Assembly: GCA_051955985.1 (NCBI GenBank)
Contig: JBQCGD010000192.1
Coordinates: forward strand, 1 to 64,000
Direction: 5' to 3'
DNA: 64,000 bases
DNA from: DATKPA01 sp051955985
Lineage (GTDB): Bacteria > Planctomycetota > Phycisphaerae > WQYP01
The position numbers were made by a program, and so were the translations under genes. A model generated the notes under the pieces. The model saw only the letters and a program-made list of their open reading frames with translations. It ran no database searches and was not told where the DNA came from. Positions 24,896 to 32,697 of this stretch are shown here, one piece after another. Every line of letters starts with the position of its first letter. Within the stretch, counting starts at the first letter, position 1.

Positions 24896-26569
24896 CTATT
24901 TGGATGGCTGTGTAGTGGGTTTGGGGGCGTCTTTTTGGGAGGCGAGGTTTTGGAAGAGGTTGGCGAAGAGGCCGTCGGTGTTGGACCAGATGGTGCGGAT
25001 GGCGGGGGCGAAGCGGGTGGTGAGGAGGTACTGGGCGTATTTGTCGCCGGAGCCGAAGGCGGAGATGTTGGCCTGGATGCCGGCGGCCTGGGCTTCGTTT
25101 TTCATGCGGATGACGTCGGCGGCGGCCTTGCCGGCGCTGAGTTTTGAGGCGGCCATGTCGTTGGCGGCTTCGAGCTGGAGCTTGGCGACGTCGAGGCGCT
25201 GGTTGGCCTTGGTGGTTTCAACAAGGCCGTACTGCTCGGCTTCGCGGGTGAGGGTGGCGACTTCGAGGGCGACCTGGCCCTGGCGCTGGGCGCGGTCCTT
25301 GAGGCGGGTCTGGATTTCCTTGGTGAGGCGGCCGCCCATGAAGACGGGCTGGCCGGTGGCGTCGAGCTTGGGTTTGCCGCCCTCGACGATCGGGATGCCG
25401 TGGTCGAACATGGGCTGGCCGTTGGCATCGAGTTTCGGCTTGCCGCCTTCAACGGCGGGGTAGCCGATTTCGGTGGTGATTTCGGCTCGGAATTCGTCCA
25501 TTTGTCGGCGGGCGAGCTCGCGGCGTTCGTATTGTTCGCGGATCTGCTGGGGCGGGTCGGTGGAGCGGATGACGAAGGAGCGGATGATCACGCCCTGTGC
25601 GGCGCAGGTTTGGCGGAGTTCCTGTTCGATCTGGTTCTGGACGGCGACGCGGGTGGACCCGATGAGGTAATCGACGGCTTTGTGCTGGGCGCCGTAGATG
25701 CGGTAGAGGGAGCGGCCGAAGGGGAGGATGAGTTTTTGTTCGATGTTGTTGAGGCCGCCGGAGGTTTCGATGTCTTTTTCATCGACGAAGGTGACGAAGA
25801 GTTCGGGGAGGCGTTTGAGGTCGATGGCGTATTCGATGGTGCCTTCGGTGCGGATGGGGAAGCCGTCCTGGGAGGGAAAGTTGACGGCGGTATCACCGGC
25901 GAATTCGATCTTGTGGGAGCGGACGTCGATAGGGGTGACCTTGTACATCCACTTATTGGAGTACTTGGGGTGGATGCCCGGGGGGAGGAGGAAGGGCTGG
26001 ATGCCGTGTTCGCCTTCGTTGACGACGAAGGTATTGGGGTTGGCGGGTTCTTTGCCGACGAGGCAGGTGACGATGCCCATGAAGCCGGGGTCGATGCGGA
26101 CCATGGGGACGAGTTCGATGCCGTAGGCGTAGGTGTTGAGGTAGTGGCGGCCGGGGGAGAGGGTATCGGCGAGGATGCCTTTCTGGTCGTTGGTTTCGGC
26201 GAGGACCTGGCCGGGGGCGAGCGGTTTGCCGAACTTGCGGGTGAGGATGCCGACCTGCATTTCGGGGATGACGGTGGCGGCGATGGGATTGGTCCAGGTG
26301 TAGGAGTAGGGGTTGTAGAAGTGGTAGCCTTCCTTGAGGACTTCGAGCTGGACGCCCTTGAATTCGGGGGAGGCGGCGAGGATGGCGTCATTGGAGAGGT
26401 CTTTGCCGGTCTTCTGGATGAGGACGACGAAGTGGCCCTGGGGGACGCTGATCCAGCCGGAGAGGGAGAGGGCGCCCCAGAAGAGGAGTCCGAGGAGGAT
26501 GAGGAGGGCGAGGATGCCGACGGGGGTGAGGCGGAAGCGGACGGGGTTTTTGGCGGTGAGGTCTCGCAT
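24896..26569 (-). CDS. SPFH/band-7 domain membrane protein B
   Basis: The 557-residue paralogue has a single N-terminal span (VGILALLILLGLLFWGALSL). Two beta lead-in repeats follow (PQGHFVVLIQKTGKDL; PGFMGIVTCLVGKEP), then the SPFH domain including VAVQNQIEQELRQTC. The C-terminal coiled coil contains an internal tandem: EGGKPKLDANGQPMFDHG and EGGKPKLDATGQPVFMGG near residues 385-425. This duplication looks like a local slippage event. GGAG precedes the ATG at 26569. It is first gene of the three-gene minus-strand operon. Confidence 0.85.
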   Translation of the reverse strand: MRDLTAKNPVRFRLTPVGILALLILLGLLFWGALSLSGWISVPQGHFVVLIQKTGKDLSNDAILAASPEFKGVQLEVLKEGYHFYNPYSYTWTNPIAATVIPEMQVGILTRKFGKPLAPGQVLAETNDQKGILADTLSPGRHYLNTYAYGIELVPMVRIDPGFMGIVTCLVGKEPANPNTFVVNEGEHGIQPFLLPPGIHPKYSNKWMYKVTPIDVRSHKIEFAGDTAVNFPSQDGFPIRTEGTIEYAIDLKRLPELFVTFVDEKDIETSGGLNNIEQKLILPFGRSLYRIYGAQHKAVDYLIGSTRVAVQNQIEQELRQTCAAQGVIIRSFVIRSTDPPQQIREQYERRELARRQMDEFRAEITTEIGYPAVEGGKPKLDANGQPMFDHGIPIVEGGKPKLDATGQPVFMGGRLTKEIQTRLKDRAQRQGQVALEVATLTREAEQYGLVETTKANQRLDVAKLQLEAANDMAASKLSAGKAAADVIRMKNEAQAAGIQANISAFGSGDKYAQYLLTTRFAPAIRTIWSNTDGLFANLFQNLASQKDAPKPTTQPSK

Positions 26570-26605
26570 GGTTTTCTCCGCGAGTGGGGGGTGGGACGTC
26601 AATTG

Positions 26606-26632
26606 GCCACGAAAGACAGGAAAGACACGAAA
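26606..26632 (-). repeat. Nonamer array, GACACGAAA family (3 units)
   Basis: Words GCCACGAAA, GACAGGAAA and GACACGAAA, followed by a T7 run on the plus strand, lie 37 bases upstream of the band-7 operon start codon. Confidence 0.8.
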
Positions 26633-26812
26633 GTTTTTTTAGAGAGGTGCGGCCGCTGGGTGGGTGGGCCGGCTCAATCTCGGGACGTGCGGGGCATGGG
26701 GGACTCCTTCTCGGGGTGGGCGCGCTGGCCCCACGTTGATTACGCGATGATTGTGGGGGGACCCCGCAACGGGGTATCCTCCTGCATTATCGGCACGCCA
26801 TAGGAGGGAACT

Positions 26813-27283
26813 ATGGACATTCGGTTCACGGTGAATGGGAAACCGGCGGCGGTGGAGACGGAGGGGGAGCGGCCGCTGCTGGAGGTGTTGCGGGAGGAGT
26901 TGGGGCTGCAGGGGACGCGGTTTGGGTGCGGGGAAGGAGATTGCGGGGCGTGCAGCGTGCTGGTTGGGGGGAAGCGGGTGTTTTCGTGCCAAACGGATGT
27001 GGGGGATGTGGCGGGGAAGGACGTGACGACGATTGAGGGGTTGGCGGAAGGGGGGAAGCTGCATCGGGTGCAGGAGGCGTTTCTGGCGGAGGGGGCGTAT
27101 CAGTGCGGGTATTGCGTGTCGGGGATGATTGTGGCGGCGGTGGGGCTTTTGAATGAGAAGCCGAAGCCGACGGAGGAGGAGATACGGGCGGGGATGCAGG
27201 GGAATCTTTGCCGGTGTTGTGGGTATGTGAAGATTGTGAAGGCGGTGCAGCGTGCGGCGGGCGCAAACGGAGGTGGGAAATGA
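26813..27283 (+). CDS. Molybdenum hydroxylase, [2Fe-2S] subunit (isoquinoline 1-oxidoreductase alpha-like)
   Basis: The 156-residue protein carries two [2Fe-2S] clusters. The plant-type site uses Cys39, Cys44, Cys47 and Cys59 (GCGEGDCGACSV). The helical-domain site uses Cys98, Cys101 and the CRCC at 133-136. It passes electrons from the molybdopterin subunit. AGGAGGG lies a few bases before the ATG. The next gene overlaps by four bases (ATGA), so the subunits are translationally coupled. A small hairpin (ACCCCG CAA CGGGGT) lies 50 bases upstream. Confidence 0.93.
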   Translation: MDIRFTVNGKPAAVETEGERPLLEVLREELGLQGTRFGCGEGDCGACSVLVGGKRVFSCQTDVGDVAGKDVTTIEGLAEGGKLHRVQEAFLAEGAYQCGYCVSGMIVAAVGLLNEKPKPTEEEIRAGMQGNLCRCCGYVKIVKAVQRAAGANGGGK

Positions 27284-29370
27284 GCGGGATGGTGGAGATT
27301 TCGCGGCGGGGGTTTTTGCAGGGGCTGGGGGCGGGGATTTTGATTGTGGTGGCGGCGCCGGTGAGGGGGCAGGAAGAGCGGGAACGCGGGGAGCGTAGGG
27401 CGCGCGGCGGGGGGCGGACGGATGTGGCGGCGCGGGTGCATATTTCGAAGGCGGGGGTGATTACGGTGATGACGGGGAAGGTGGAATGCGGGCAGGGGGC
27501 GCGGGCGGAGATTACGCAGGCGGCGGCGGAGGAACTGGCGGTGTCGCCGGGGAAGATTCAGTTGATCATGGGGAATACGGAGTTGTGTCCGGATGATGGG
27601 GGGACGTATGGGAGCCGGACGACGCCGGCGACGTTGCCATCGGTGCGGAAGGGGTGTGCGGCGGCGCGGGAGATGTTGATCGCGGCGGCGTGCGCGAAGT
27701 GGGGTGTGGAGGATCGGGCGGGCGTGGAGTTGCGGGATGGGGCAATCCGGGAGCCGGTGTCGCGGCGGGAGGTGACGTATGGGGACTTGGTGGGCGAGGA
27801 TGCGGAGAAGTTTTTCGGGGCGGAGATGCCGAAGGGGGTGGGGCTGACGAAGGTGAGTGACTGGGAGGTGATGGGGAAGCCTTTTGCGCGGAGTGATGCG
27901 CGGGAACTGGTGACGGGGGGGCATGTGTATCCGACGGATATCGTGCGGGAGGGGATGGGGTATGGTGCGATGCTGCGGCCGCCTTCGTATGGGGCGAAGT
28001 TGAAGAAGATCGACATGGGGGTGGTGGAGGGGATGAATAGGGTGAAGGCGTACCGGGAGGGGGAATTTGTGGGGGTGGTGGCGAGGTCTTCGTACGCGGC
28101 GCGGAAGGGGATTGAGGCGCTGGAGAAGTCGGCGACGTGGGTGGAGCGGGCGAATGCGGTTTCGAGCGCGGAGTTATACGGGCATTTGAAGAAGACGGCG
28201 CGGAATGTGCCGGAGAATGCGTGGGCGGAGGAGGCGGGCGGAAAGAATGGGGTGAAGGCGGAGTATCACGTGGCGTATGTGCAGCATGCGCCGATGGAGC
28301 CGCGGGTGGGGGTGGCGGAGTGGAACGGGGGGAAGCTGACGGTGTGGACGGGGACGCAGAATCCGTGGGGGGTGCGTGGGGAGTTGATGAAAGCATTTTC
28401 GCTGCGACCGGAGGAGGTGCGGGTGATTGTGCCGGACTTCGGGGGCGGGTTTGGGGGGAAGCACTCGGGGGAGGCGGCGGTGGAGGCGGCGCGGTTGAGC
28501 AAGCTGGCGGGGAAACCGGTGAAGGTGCGGTGGACGCGGGAGGAGGAGTTCATGTGGGCCTATTTTCGGCCTGCGGGGGTGATCCGGGCGGAGGGGTCGG
28601 CGGATGGGGAGGGGAAGCTGGCATCGTGGTATTTTGTGAACATCAATTCGGGGCCGGCGGGGTTGGCGACGCCGTATGAGGTGGGGAAGAAGAAGGAGCA
28701 GGCGGTGGGGGCGGATGGGCCGTTGCGGGCGGGGTCGTATCGGGGGCTGGCGGCGACGGCGAATCATTTTGCGCGTGAGTGCTTTGTGGATGAATTGGCG
28801 CTGGCGGCGGGGAAGGATCCGCTGGCGTTTCGGCTGGCGAATTTGAAGGATGAGCGGGTGATTGCGGTGCTGAAGCGGGCGGCGGAGAAGTTTGGGTGGG
28901 GATCGAAGCGCGAGCGAGCGAGTGCACCCCCCTACCGGGGTGTGGGGTTGGCGTGCGGGACGGAGAAGGGGTCGTATGTGGCGGCGTGCGTGGAGGTGTC
29001 GGTGGATGAGAAGCACGTGATCACCGTGGAGCGGGTGGTGCAGGCGTTTGAGTGTGGGAAGATTGTGAATCCGACGGGGTTGATGTCGCAGGTGCAGGGG
29101 GCGATTGTGATGGGGCTCGGAGCGGCGTTGCGGGAGGAGGTGAAGTTTGAGAAAGGGGCGGTGGTGAACGGCAACTTTGCGGACTATGAGGTGCCGCGGT
29201 TTGGGGATTTGCCGAAGATTTTTGAGATCGAGCTGATGGATCGGCCGGATTTGCCGTCGGCGGGAGCGGGCGAGACGCCGATCGTGGCGGTGGCGCCGGC
29301 GATTGCGAACGCGGTGTTTGCGGCGACGGGGAAGCGGGTGCGGCAGATGCCGGTGCGGTTGGAGGCGTGA
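27280..29370 (+). CDS. Molybdenum hydroxylase large subunit (isoquinoline 1-oxidoreductase beta-like), Tat-exported
   Basis: The 696-residue molybdopterin-binding subunit starts with a twin-arginine signal (SRRGFLQGLGAG) followed by a hydrophobic stretch, so the enzyme acts in the periplasm. Family blocks are VECGQGARAEITQAAAEEL, DDGGTYGSRTT, VIVPDFGGGFGGKHSGEAA and a terminal GAGETPIVAVAPAIANAVF, the last containing the active-site Glu. Enzymes of this group hydroxylate N-heterocycles or oxidise aldehydes, usually passing electrons to a cytochrome. No cytochrome or Moco-maturation gene lies next to it. The substrate is unknown. Confidence 0.92.
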   Translation: MSGMVEISRRGFLQGLGAGILIVVAAPVRGQEERERGERRARGGGRTDVAARVHISKAGVITVMTGKVECGQGARAEITQAAAEELAVSPGKIQLIMGNTELCPDDGGTYGSRTTPATLPSVRKGCAAAREMLIAAACAKWGVEDRAGVELRDGAIREPVSRREVTYGDLVGEDAEKFFGAEMPKGVGLTKVSDWEVMGKPFARSDARELVTGGHVYPTDIVREGMGYGAMLRPPSYGAKLKKIDMGVVEGMNRVKAYREGEFVGVVARSSYAARKGIEALEKSATWVERANAVSSAELYGHLKKTARNVPENAWAEEAGGKNGVKAEYHVAYVQHAPMEPRVGVAEWNGGKLTVWTGTQNPWGVRGELMKAFSLRPEEVRVIVPDFGGGFGGKHSGEAAVEAARLSKLAGKPVKVRWTREEEFMWAYFRPAGVIRAEGSADGEGKLASWYFVNINSGPAGLATPYEVGKKKEQAVGADGPLRAGSYRGLAATANHFARECFVDELALAAGKDPLAFRLANLKDERVIAVLKRAAEKFGWGSKRERASAPPYRGVGLACGTEKGSYVAACVEVSVDEKHVITVERVVQAFECGKIVNPTGLMSQVQGAIVMGLGAALREEVKFEKGAVVNGNFADYEVPRFGDLPKIFEIELMDRPDLPSAGAGETPIVAVAPAIANAVFAATGKRVRQMPVRLEA

Positions 29371-29416
29371 TGCAATGGCGCTCTATTGATGGGCGTTGAT
29401 AGTGGAATGCAGATAA

Positions 29417-29450
29417 CTGCCCCGCGCTGCCCCCCCGAGGCGGCGGGCGT
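29417..29450. repeat. Palindromic GC-rich word, copy 2
   Basis: Matches 11939-11968: TGCCCCGCGC, a C-rich run, then CGAGGCGGCGGGCGTC. It lies just upstream of the DUF2911 gene. A local hairpin of CCGCC/GGCGG type can form. Confidence 0.55.
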
Positions 29451-29491
29451 CGGGATCCTGGAAGCGATGGAACTTTATTGAAGGAGCGGTC

Positions 29492-30043
29492 ATGAAGACT
29501 TCGCGCGTTGGTGTGGCGGTGTTGGCGGTGGTATTTGCGGCGTTGCCGGTGTGGGCGCAGCAGCAGAAGCGGGTGAGTCCGCATGAGGTGATCAGCCAGC
29601 GGATTGATCGGAAGCTGGTGACGATTGTGTACGGGCGGCCGTACACGAAGGACCCGAAGAGCGGGGAGCCGCGGCAGATCTGGGGGAAGCTGGTGCCGTA
29701 CGGGAAGGTGTGGCGGCTTGGGTCGGATGAGGCAACGACGTTGTTGACGGAGGCGCCGCTGGAGATTGGCGGGGTGGATGTGCAGCCGGGGGCGTATTCG
29801 CTGTTCATGCTGCCGGAGGAAAACGGGGCGTCGAAGCTGATCATCAACAAGCAGGTGGGGCAGTGGGGATTGACGTATCACGAGGACCAGGACGTGGGGC
29901 GCGTGGACATGACGAAGGAATCGGCGGAGAAGCCGACGGATCAATTGACGCTGGCGATTGAGAAAGGGAAGAACGGGGGCGGGGTGCTGCGGGTGACGTG
30001 GGCGGATACGAGCTACACGGTGCCGTTCACGGTGAAGAAGTGA
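29492..30043 (+). CDS. DUF2911 exported protein
   Basis: The 183-residue protein has a signal peptide cleaved near VWAQQ (residue 22). The DUF2911 core follows: VTIVYGRPYTK, WGKLVPYGKVWRLGSDEATT, GAYSLFMLPE, INKQVGQWGL. DUF2911 proteins are periplasmic or outer-envelope proteins of unknown activity, often encoded near amidohydrolases or peptidases. The following gene overlaps its stop codon (GTGA), making it the first gene of the seven-gene array ending with bshA. Confidence 0.88.
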   Translation: MKTSRVGVAVLAVVFAALPVWAQQQKRVSPHEVISQRIDRKLVTIVYGRPYTKDPKSGEPRQIWGKLVPYGKVWRLGSDEATTLLTEAPLEIGGVDVQPGAYSLFMLPEENGASKLIINKQVGQWGLTYHEDQDVGRVDMTKESAEKPTDQLTLAIEKGKNGGGVLRVTWADTSYTVPFTVKK

Positions 30044-32544
30044 GAGCGCGGCGGCTGATGAGTGGGATGGTGCTGGCGGCGATCGGGCTGCTGGCGGCGG
30101 GGGTGCGCGCGGAGGATCCGCCGCACGGCACGGGGGGGGCGGCGATTCTGCAGCAGCTGCGGAGTTTTGCGCAGACGGGGAGCGTGCTGATGGTGGCGGC
30201 GCACCCGGATGATGAGAACACGCAGTTGCTGGCGTACCTGGCGCGGGGGAGGAATTATCGCACGGGGTATTTGTCGATTACGCGCGGGGATGGGGGGCAG
30301 AACCTGCTGGGGCCGGAGTTCGGGGAGGAGCTGGGGGTGATTCGGACGCAGGAGCTGCTGGCGGCGCGGCGGGTGGATGGGGCGCAACAGTTTTTTACGC
30401 GGGCGATCGATTTCGGGTTCTCGAAGGATTACCGGGACACGCTGAAGGTGTGGGGGCATGAAGAGGTGCTATCGGATGTGGTGCGGGTGATCCGGGAGTT
30501 TCGGCCGGACGTGATTGTGACGCGGTTTTCGACGCAGCCAGGGAACACGCACGGGCATCACACGGCGTCGGCGGTGCTGGCGCTGGAGGCGTTCACCGCG
30601 GCGGCGGATCCGAAGCGGTTTCCGGAGCAGCATCTGCCGGCGTGGCAGGCGAAGCGGATCTTTATGAACCGCTGGGGAGGCGGGGCGGAGAAGGCGATAC
30701 AGATGGAGATCAACGGGGTGGATTCGGTGACGGGGGCGAGTTTTGCGGAGTTGGCGGGGCGGAGCCGGGCGATGCACAAGACGCAGGGGTTTGGGCGCGG
30801 GCCGATTCGCGGCGGCGGCGGCGGGCCGCACATGGAGTCGTTTGTGCTGCTGGATGGTGAGCCGGCGACGAAGGACATCATGGATGGGGTCGACACGACG
30901 TGGGGCCGCGTGCCGGGCGAGGAGGGCGTCGGGCGGATGGCGGAGGAGGTGATTTCGGGGTTTGATGTGAACCATCCGGCGGCAAGCGTGGCGGGGGTGC
31001 TGGCGGTGCGGGCGAAGCTGGCGAAGGTGGCGGCGGGGGATCCGATTATTGAGGAGAAGCGGCGGCTGCTGGATCGGATCCTGGAAAGGTGCGCGGGATT
31101 GACGGTGCGGACGACGATCCGCGATGCGGAGGTGGTGCCGGGGGAGACGATGAAGTTAAAGCATGAGGCGATGGTGGCTGGGGAGGTGCCGGTGAAGTGG
31201 GAGGGGGTGCGTTATCCGGCGGTTTCGAAGGAGGTGATGGAGGAGAAAGAATTGAAGAAGGGGGAGGAGACGGTGCGGGAGTCCGAGGTGGCGTTGCCGG
31301 CGAATGCGCCGGTGAGCCAGCCGTACTGGTTGCGCGAGGAGGCGGGCGCGGGGATGTACACCGTGGCGGATGCGTCGCTGATTGGGCGGCCGGAGGACCC
31401 GCCGGCGTTTTCGGTGGAGGAGGTGTTTGAGATCGGGGGACAGCGGGTGGTGATTCCGGATGAGCCGGTGCAGGTGCTTTCGCGCGGGACGGAGGCGGAG
31501 GGCGGGCGGGTGGTGACGGAGCGGCTGGAGGTGGTACCGCCGGTGACGCTGAAATTTGATTTCGGGGTGCGGCTGATTCCGCCGGGAACGCGGCGGGCGG
31601 TGGATGTCGAAGTGACGGCGTCGCGCACGGGGACGAAGGGGCTGCTGCGGCTGGATGCGCCGGCGGGGTGGACCGTGGAGCCGGCGTCGCAGGCGTTTTC
31701 GTTGAAGAAGGTGGGGGATTCGGTGACGGAGCTGTTCAATGTGACGGCGCCGGAGAGCGGGGGGTCGGCGAACCTGGTGGCGCGGGCGGAGGTGAACGGG
31801 GCGGAGTATAGCAATTCGCGGGTGGAGATCCGGTATCCGCACATCCCGCCGATTCTGCTGCAGCCGACGGCGCAGGTGAAGGGGGTGGCGGCGGATGTGC
31901 AGGTGTTGGCGAAGAAGGTTGGGTATCTGCCCGGTGCGGGGGACAGCGTCGCGGAGTGCCTGGAGCAGATGGGGTGCAGCGTCACGCGGTTGAAGGGGGA
32001 GGATTTGGATGCGGAGAAGTTGAAGCAGTTTGATGCGGTGGTGATTGGGATTCGGGCCTTCAACGTGCGGGCGGATTTGAAGGAGCATGTGGAGGATCTC
32101 GCGAAGTACGCGGAGGGCGGTGGGACGGTGGTGGTGCAGTATCAGACGCCGGGGGGGTTGGTGACGCCGCGGTTGGCGCCGTACATGGTGCGGTTGTCGG
32201 GGGATTTGCCGAAGTGGCGGGTGACGGATGAGAACGCGCCGGTGACGCTGCTGGCGCCGGAGTCGCCGGTGTTTAACAAGCCGAACAAGATTGGGCCCAG
32301 CGATTGGGAGGGGTGGGTGCAGGAGCGCGGGTTGGATTTTGCGAGCGACTGGGACAAGGAACATTTCACGCCGCTGATTGCCTGCAGCGATGCGGGGGAG
32401 AAGCCGCTGGAAGGCGGGCTGCTGGTAGCCGATTACGGGAAGGGGCATTTTGTGTACACGGGGCTGGCGTTTTTCCGGCAGCTGCCGGCGGGGGTGCCGG
32501 GGGCGTATCGGTTGTTTGCGAACCTCGTCTCCTTGGGGAAATGA
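30040..32544 (+). CDS. Exported PIG-L (LmbE-like) deacetylase with C-terminal ThuA/GATase-like domain
   Basis: The 834-residue protein opens with a signal peptide (MRARRLMSGMVLAAIGLLAAG). The zinc-dependent N-acetylglucosaminyl deacetylase motif AHPDDEN is at 54-60 and the second zinc motif HGHH at 171-174. A long beta-rich middle (about 380-600) precedes an Rossmann/flavodoxin-like domain (about 610-834, with VGYLPGAGDSVAECL, FDAVVIGIRAFNV and GGTVVVQYQTPGG) resembling ThuA-type proteins. The GTG start overlaps the DUF2911 stop and keeps the positive n-region; the ATG at 30058 is an alternative. PIG-L enzymes remove acetyl from GlcNAc-type sugars. Here it would act outside the cytoplasm. Confidence 0.85.
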   Translation: MRARRLMSGMVLAAIGLLAAGVRAEDPPHGTGGAAILQQLRSFAQTGSVLMVAAHPDDENTQLLAYLARGRNYRTGYLSITRGDGGQNLLGPEFGEELGVIRTQELLAARRVDGAQQFFTRAIDFGFSKDYRDTLKVWGHEEVLSDVVRVIREFRPDVIVTRFSTQPGNTHGHHTASAVLALEAFTAAADPKRFPEQHLPAWQAKRIFMNRWGGGAEKAIQMEINGVDSVTGASFAELAGRSRAMHKTQGFGRGPIRGGGGGPHMESFVLLDGEPATKDIMDGVDTTWGRVPGEEGVGRMAEEVISGFDVNHPAASVAGVLAVRAKLAKVAAGDPIIEEKRRLLDRILERCAGLTVRTTIRDAEVVPGETMKLKHEAMVAGEVPVKWEGVRYPAVSKEVMEEKELKKGEETVRESEVALPANAPVSQPYWLREEAGAGMYTVADASLIGRPEDPPAFSVEEVFEIGGQRVVIPDEPVQVLSRGTEAEGGRVVTERLEVVPPVTLKFDFGVRLIPPGTRRAVDVEVTASRTGTKGLLRLDAPAGWTVEPASQAFSLKKVGDSVTELFNVTAPESGGSANLVARAEVNGAEYSNSRVEIRYPHIPPILLQPTAQVKGVAADVQVLAKKVGYLPGAGDSVAECLEQMGCSVTRLKGEDLDAEKLKQFDAVVIGIRAFNVRADLKEHVEDLAKYAEGGGTVVVQYQTPGGLVTPRLAPYMVRLSGDLPKWRVTDENAPVTLLAPESPVFNKPNKIGPSDWEGWVQERGLDFASDWDKEHFTPLIACSDAGEKPLEGGLLVADYGKGHFVYTGLAFFRQLPAGVPGAYRLFANLVSLGK

Positions 32545-32547
32545 GCG

Positions 32548-32697
32548 GTGGCCGAGGACGCGGAACAGAGCGCAGGCGGTGAGGAGGGGACGGGGTTGCC
32601 GCTGTTGAGCACCTGGCGGCGGGTGTATGGGTTTGTGCTGATTTCGTTTGCGGTGATGGTGGTGCTGCTGGTGTGGCTCACGAGGGCGTACTCGTGA
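32548..32697 (+). CDS. 49-residue single-span membrane peptide, likely symporter partner
   Basis: A GTG-initiated frame three bases after the PIG-L stop encodes 49 residues. An acidic N-terminus (MAEDAEQSAGGEEGTG) is followed by LPLLSTWRRVYGFV and a membrane span (VLISFAVMVVLLVWL). Its stop codon overlaps the symporter's GTG start by four bases (GTGA). Tiny one-helix proteins directly before sodium:solute symporters are known as accessory subunits in several families. GGTGAGG-type ribosome sites are poor, so translation is probably by coupling. It is easily missed because of its size. I infer a symporter-assembly role. Confidence 0.7.
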   Translation: MAEDAEQSAGGEEGTGLPLLSTWRRVYGFVLISFAVMVVLLVWLTRAYS

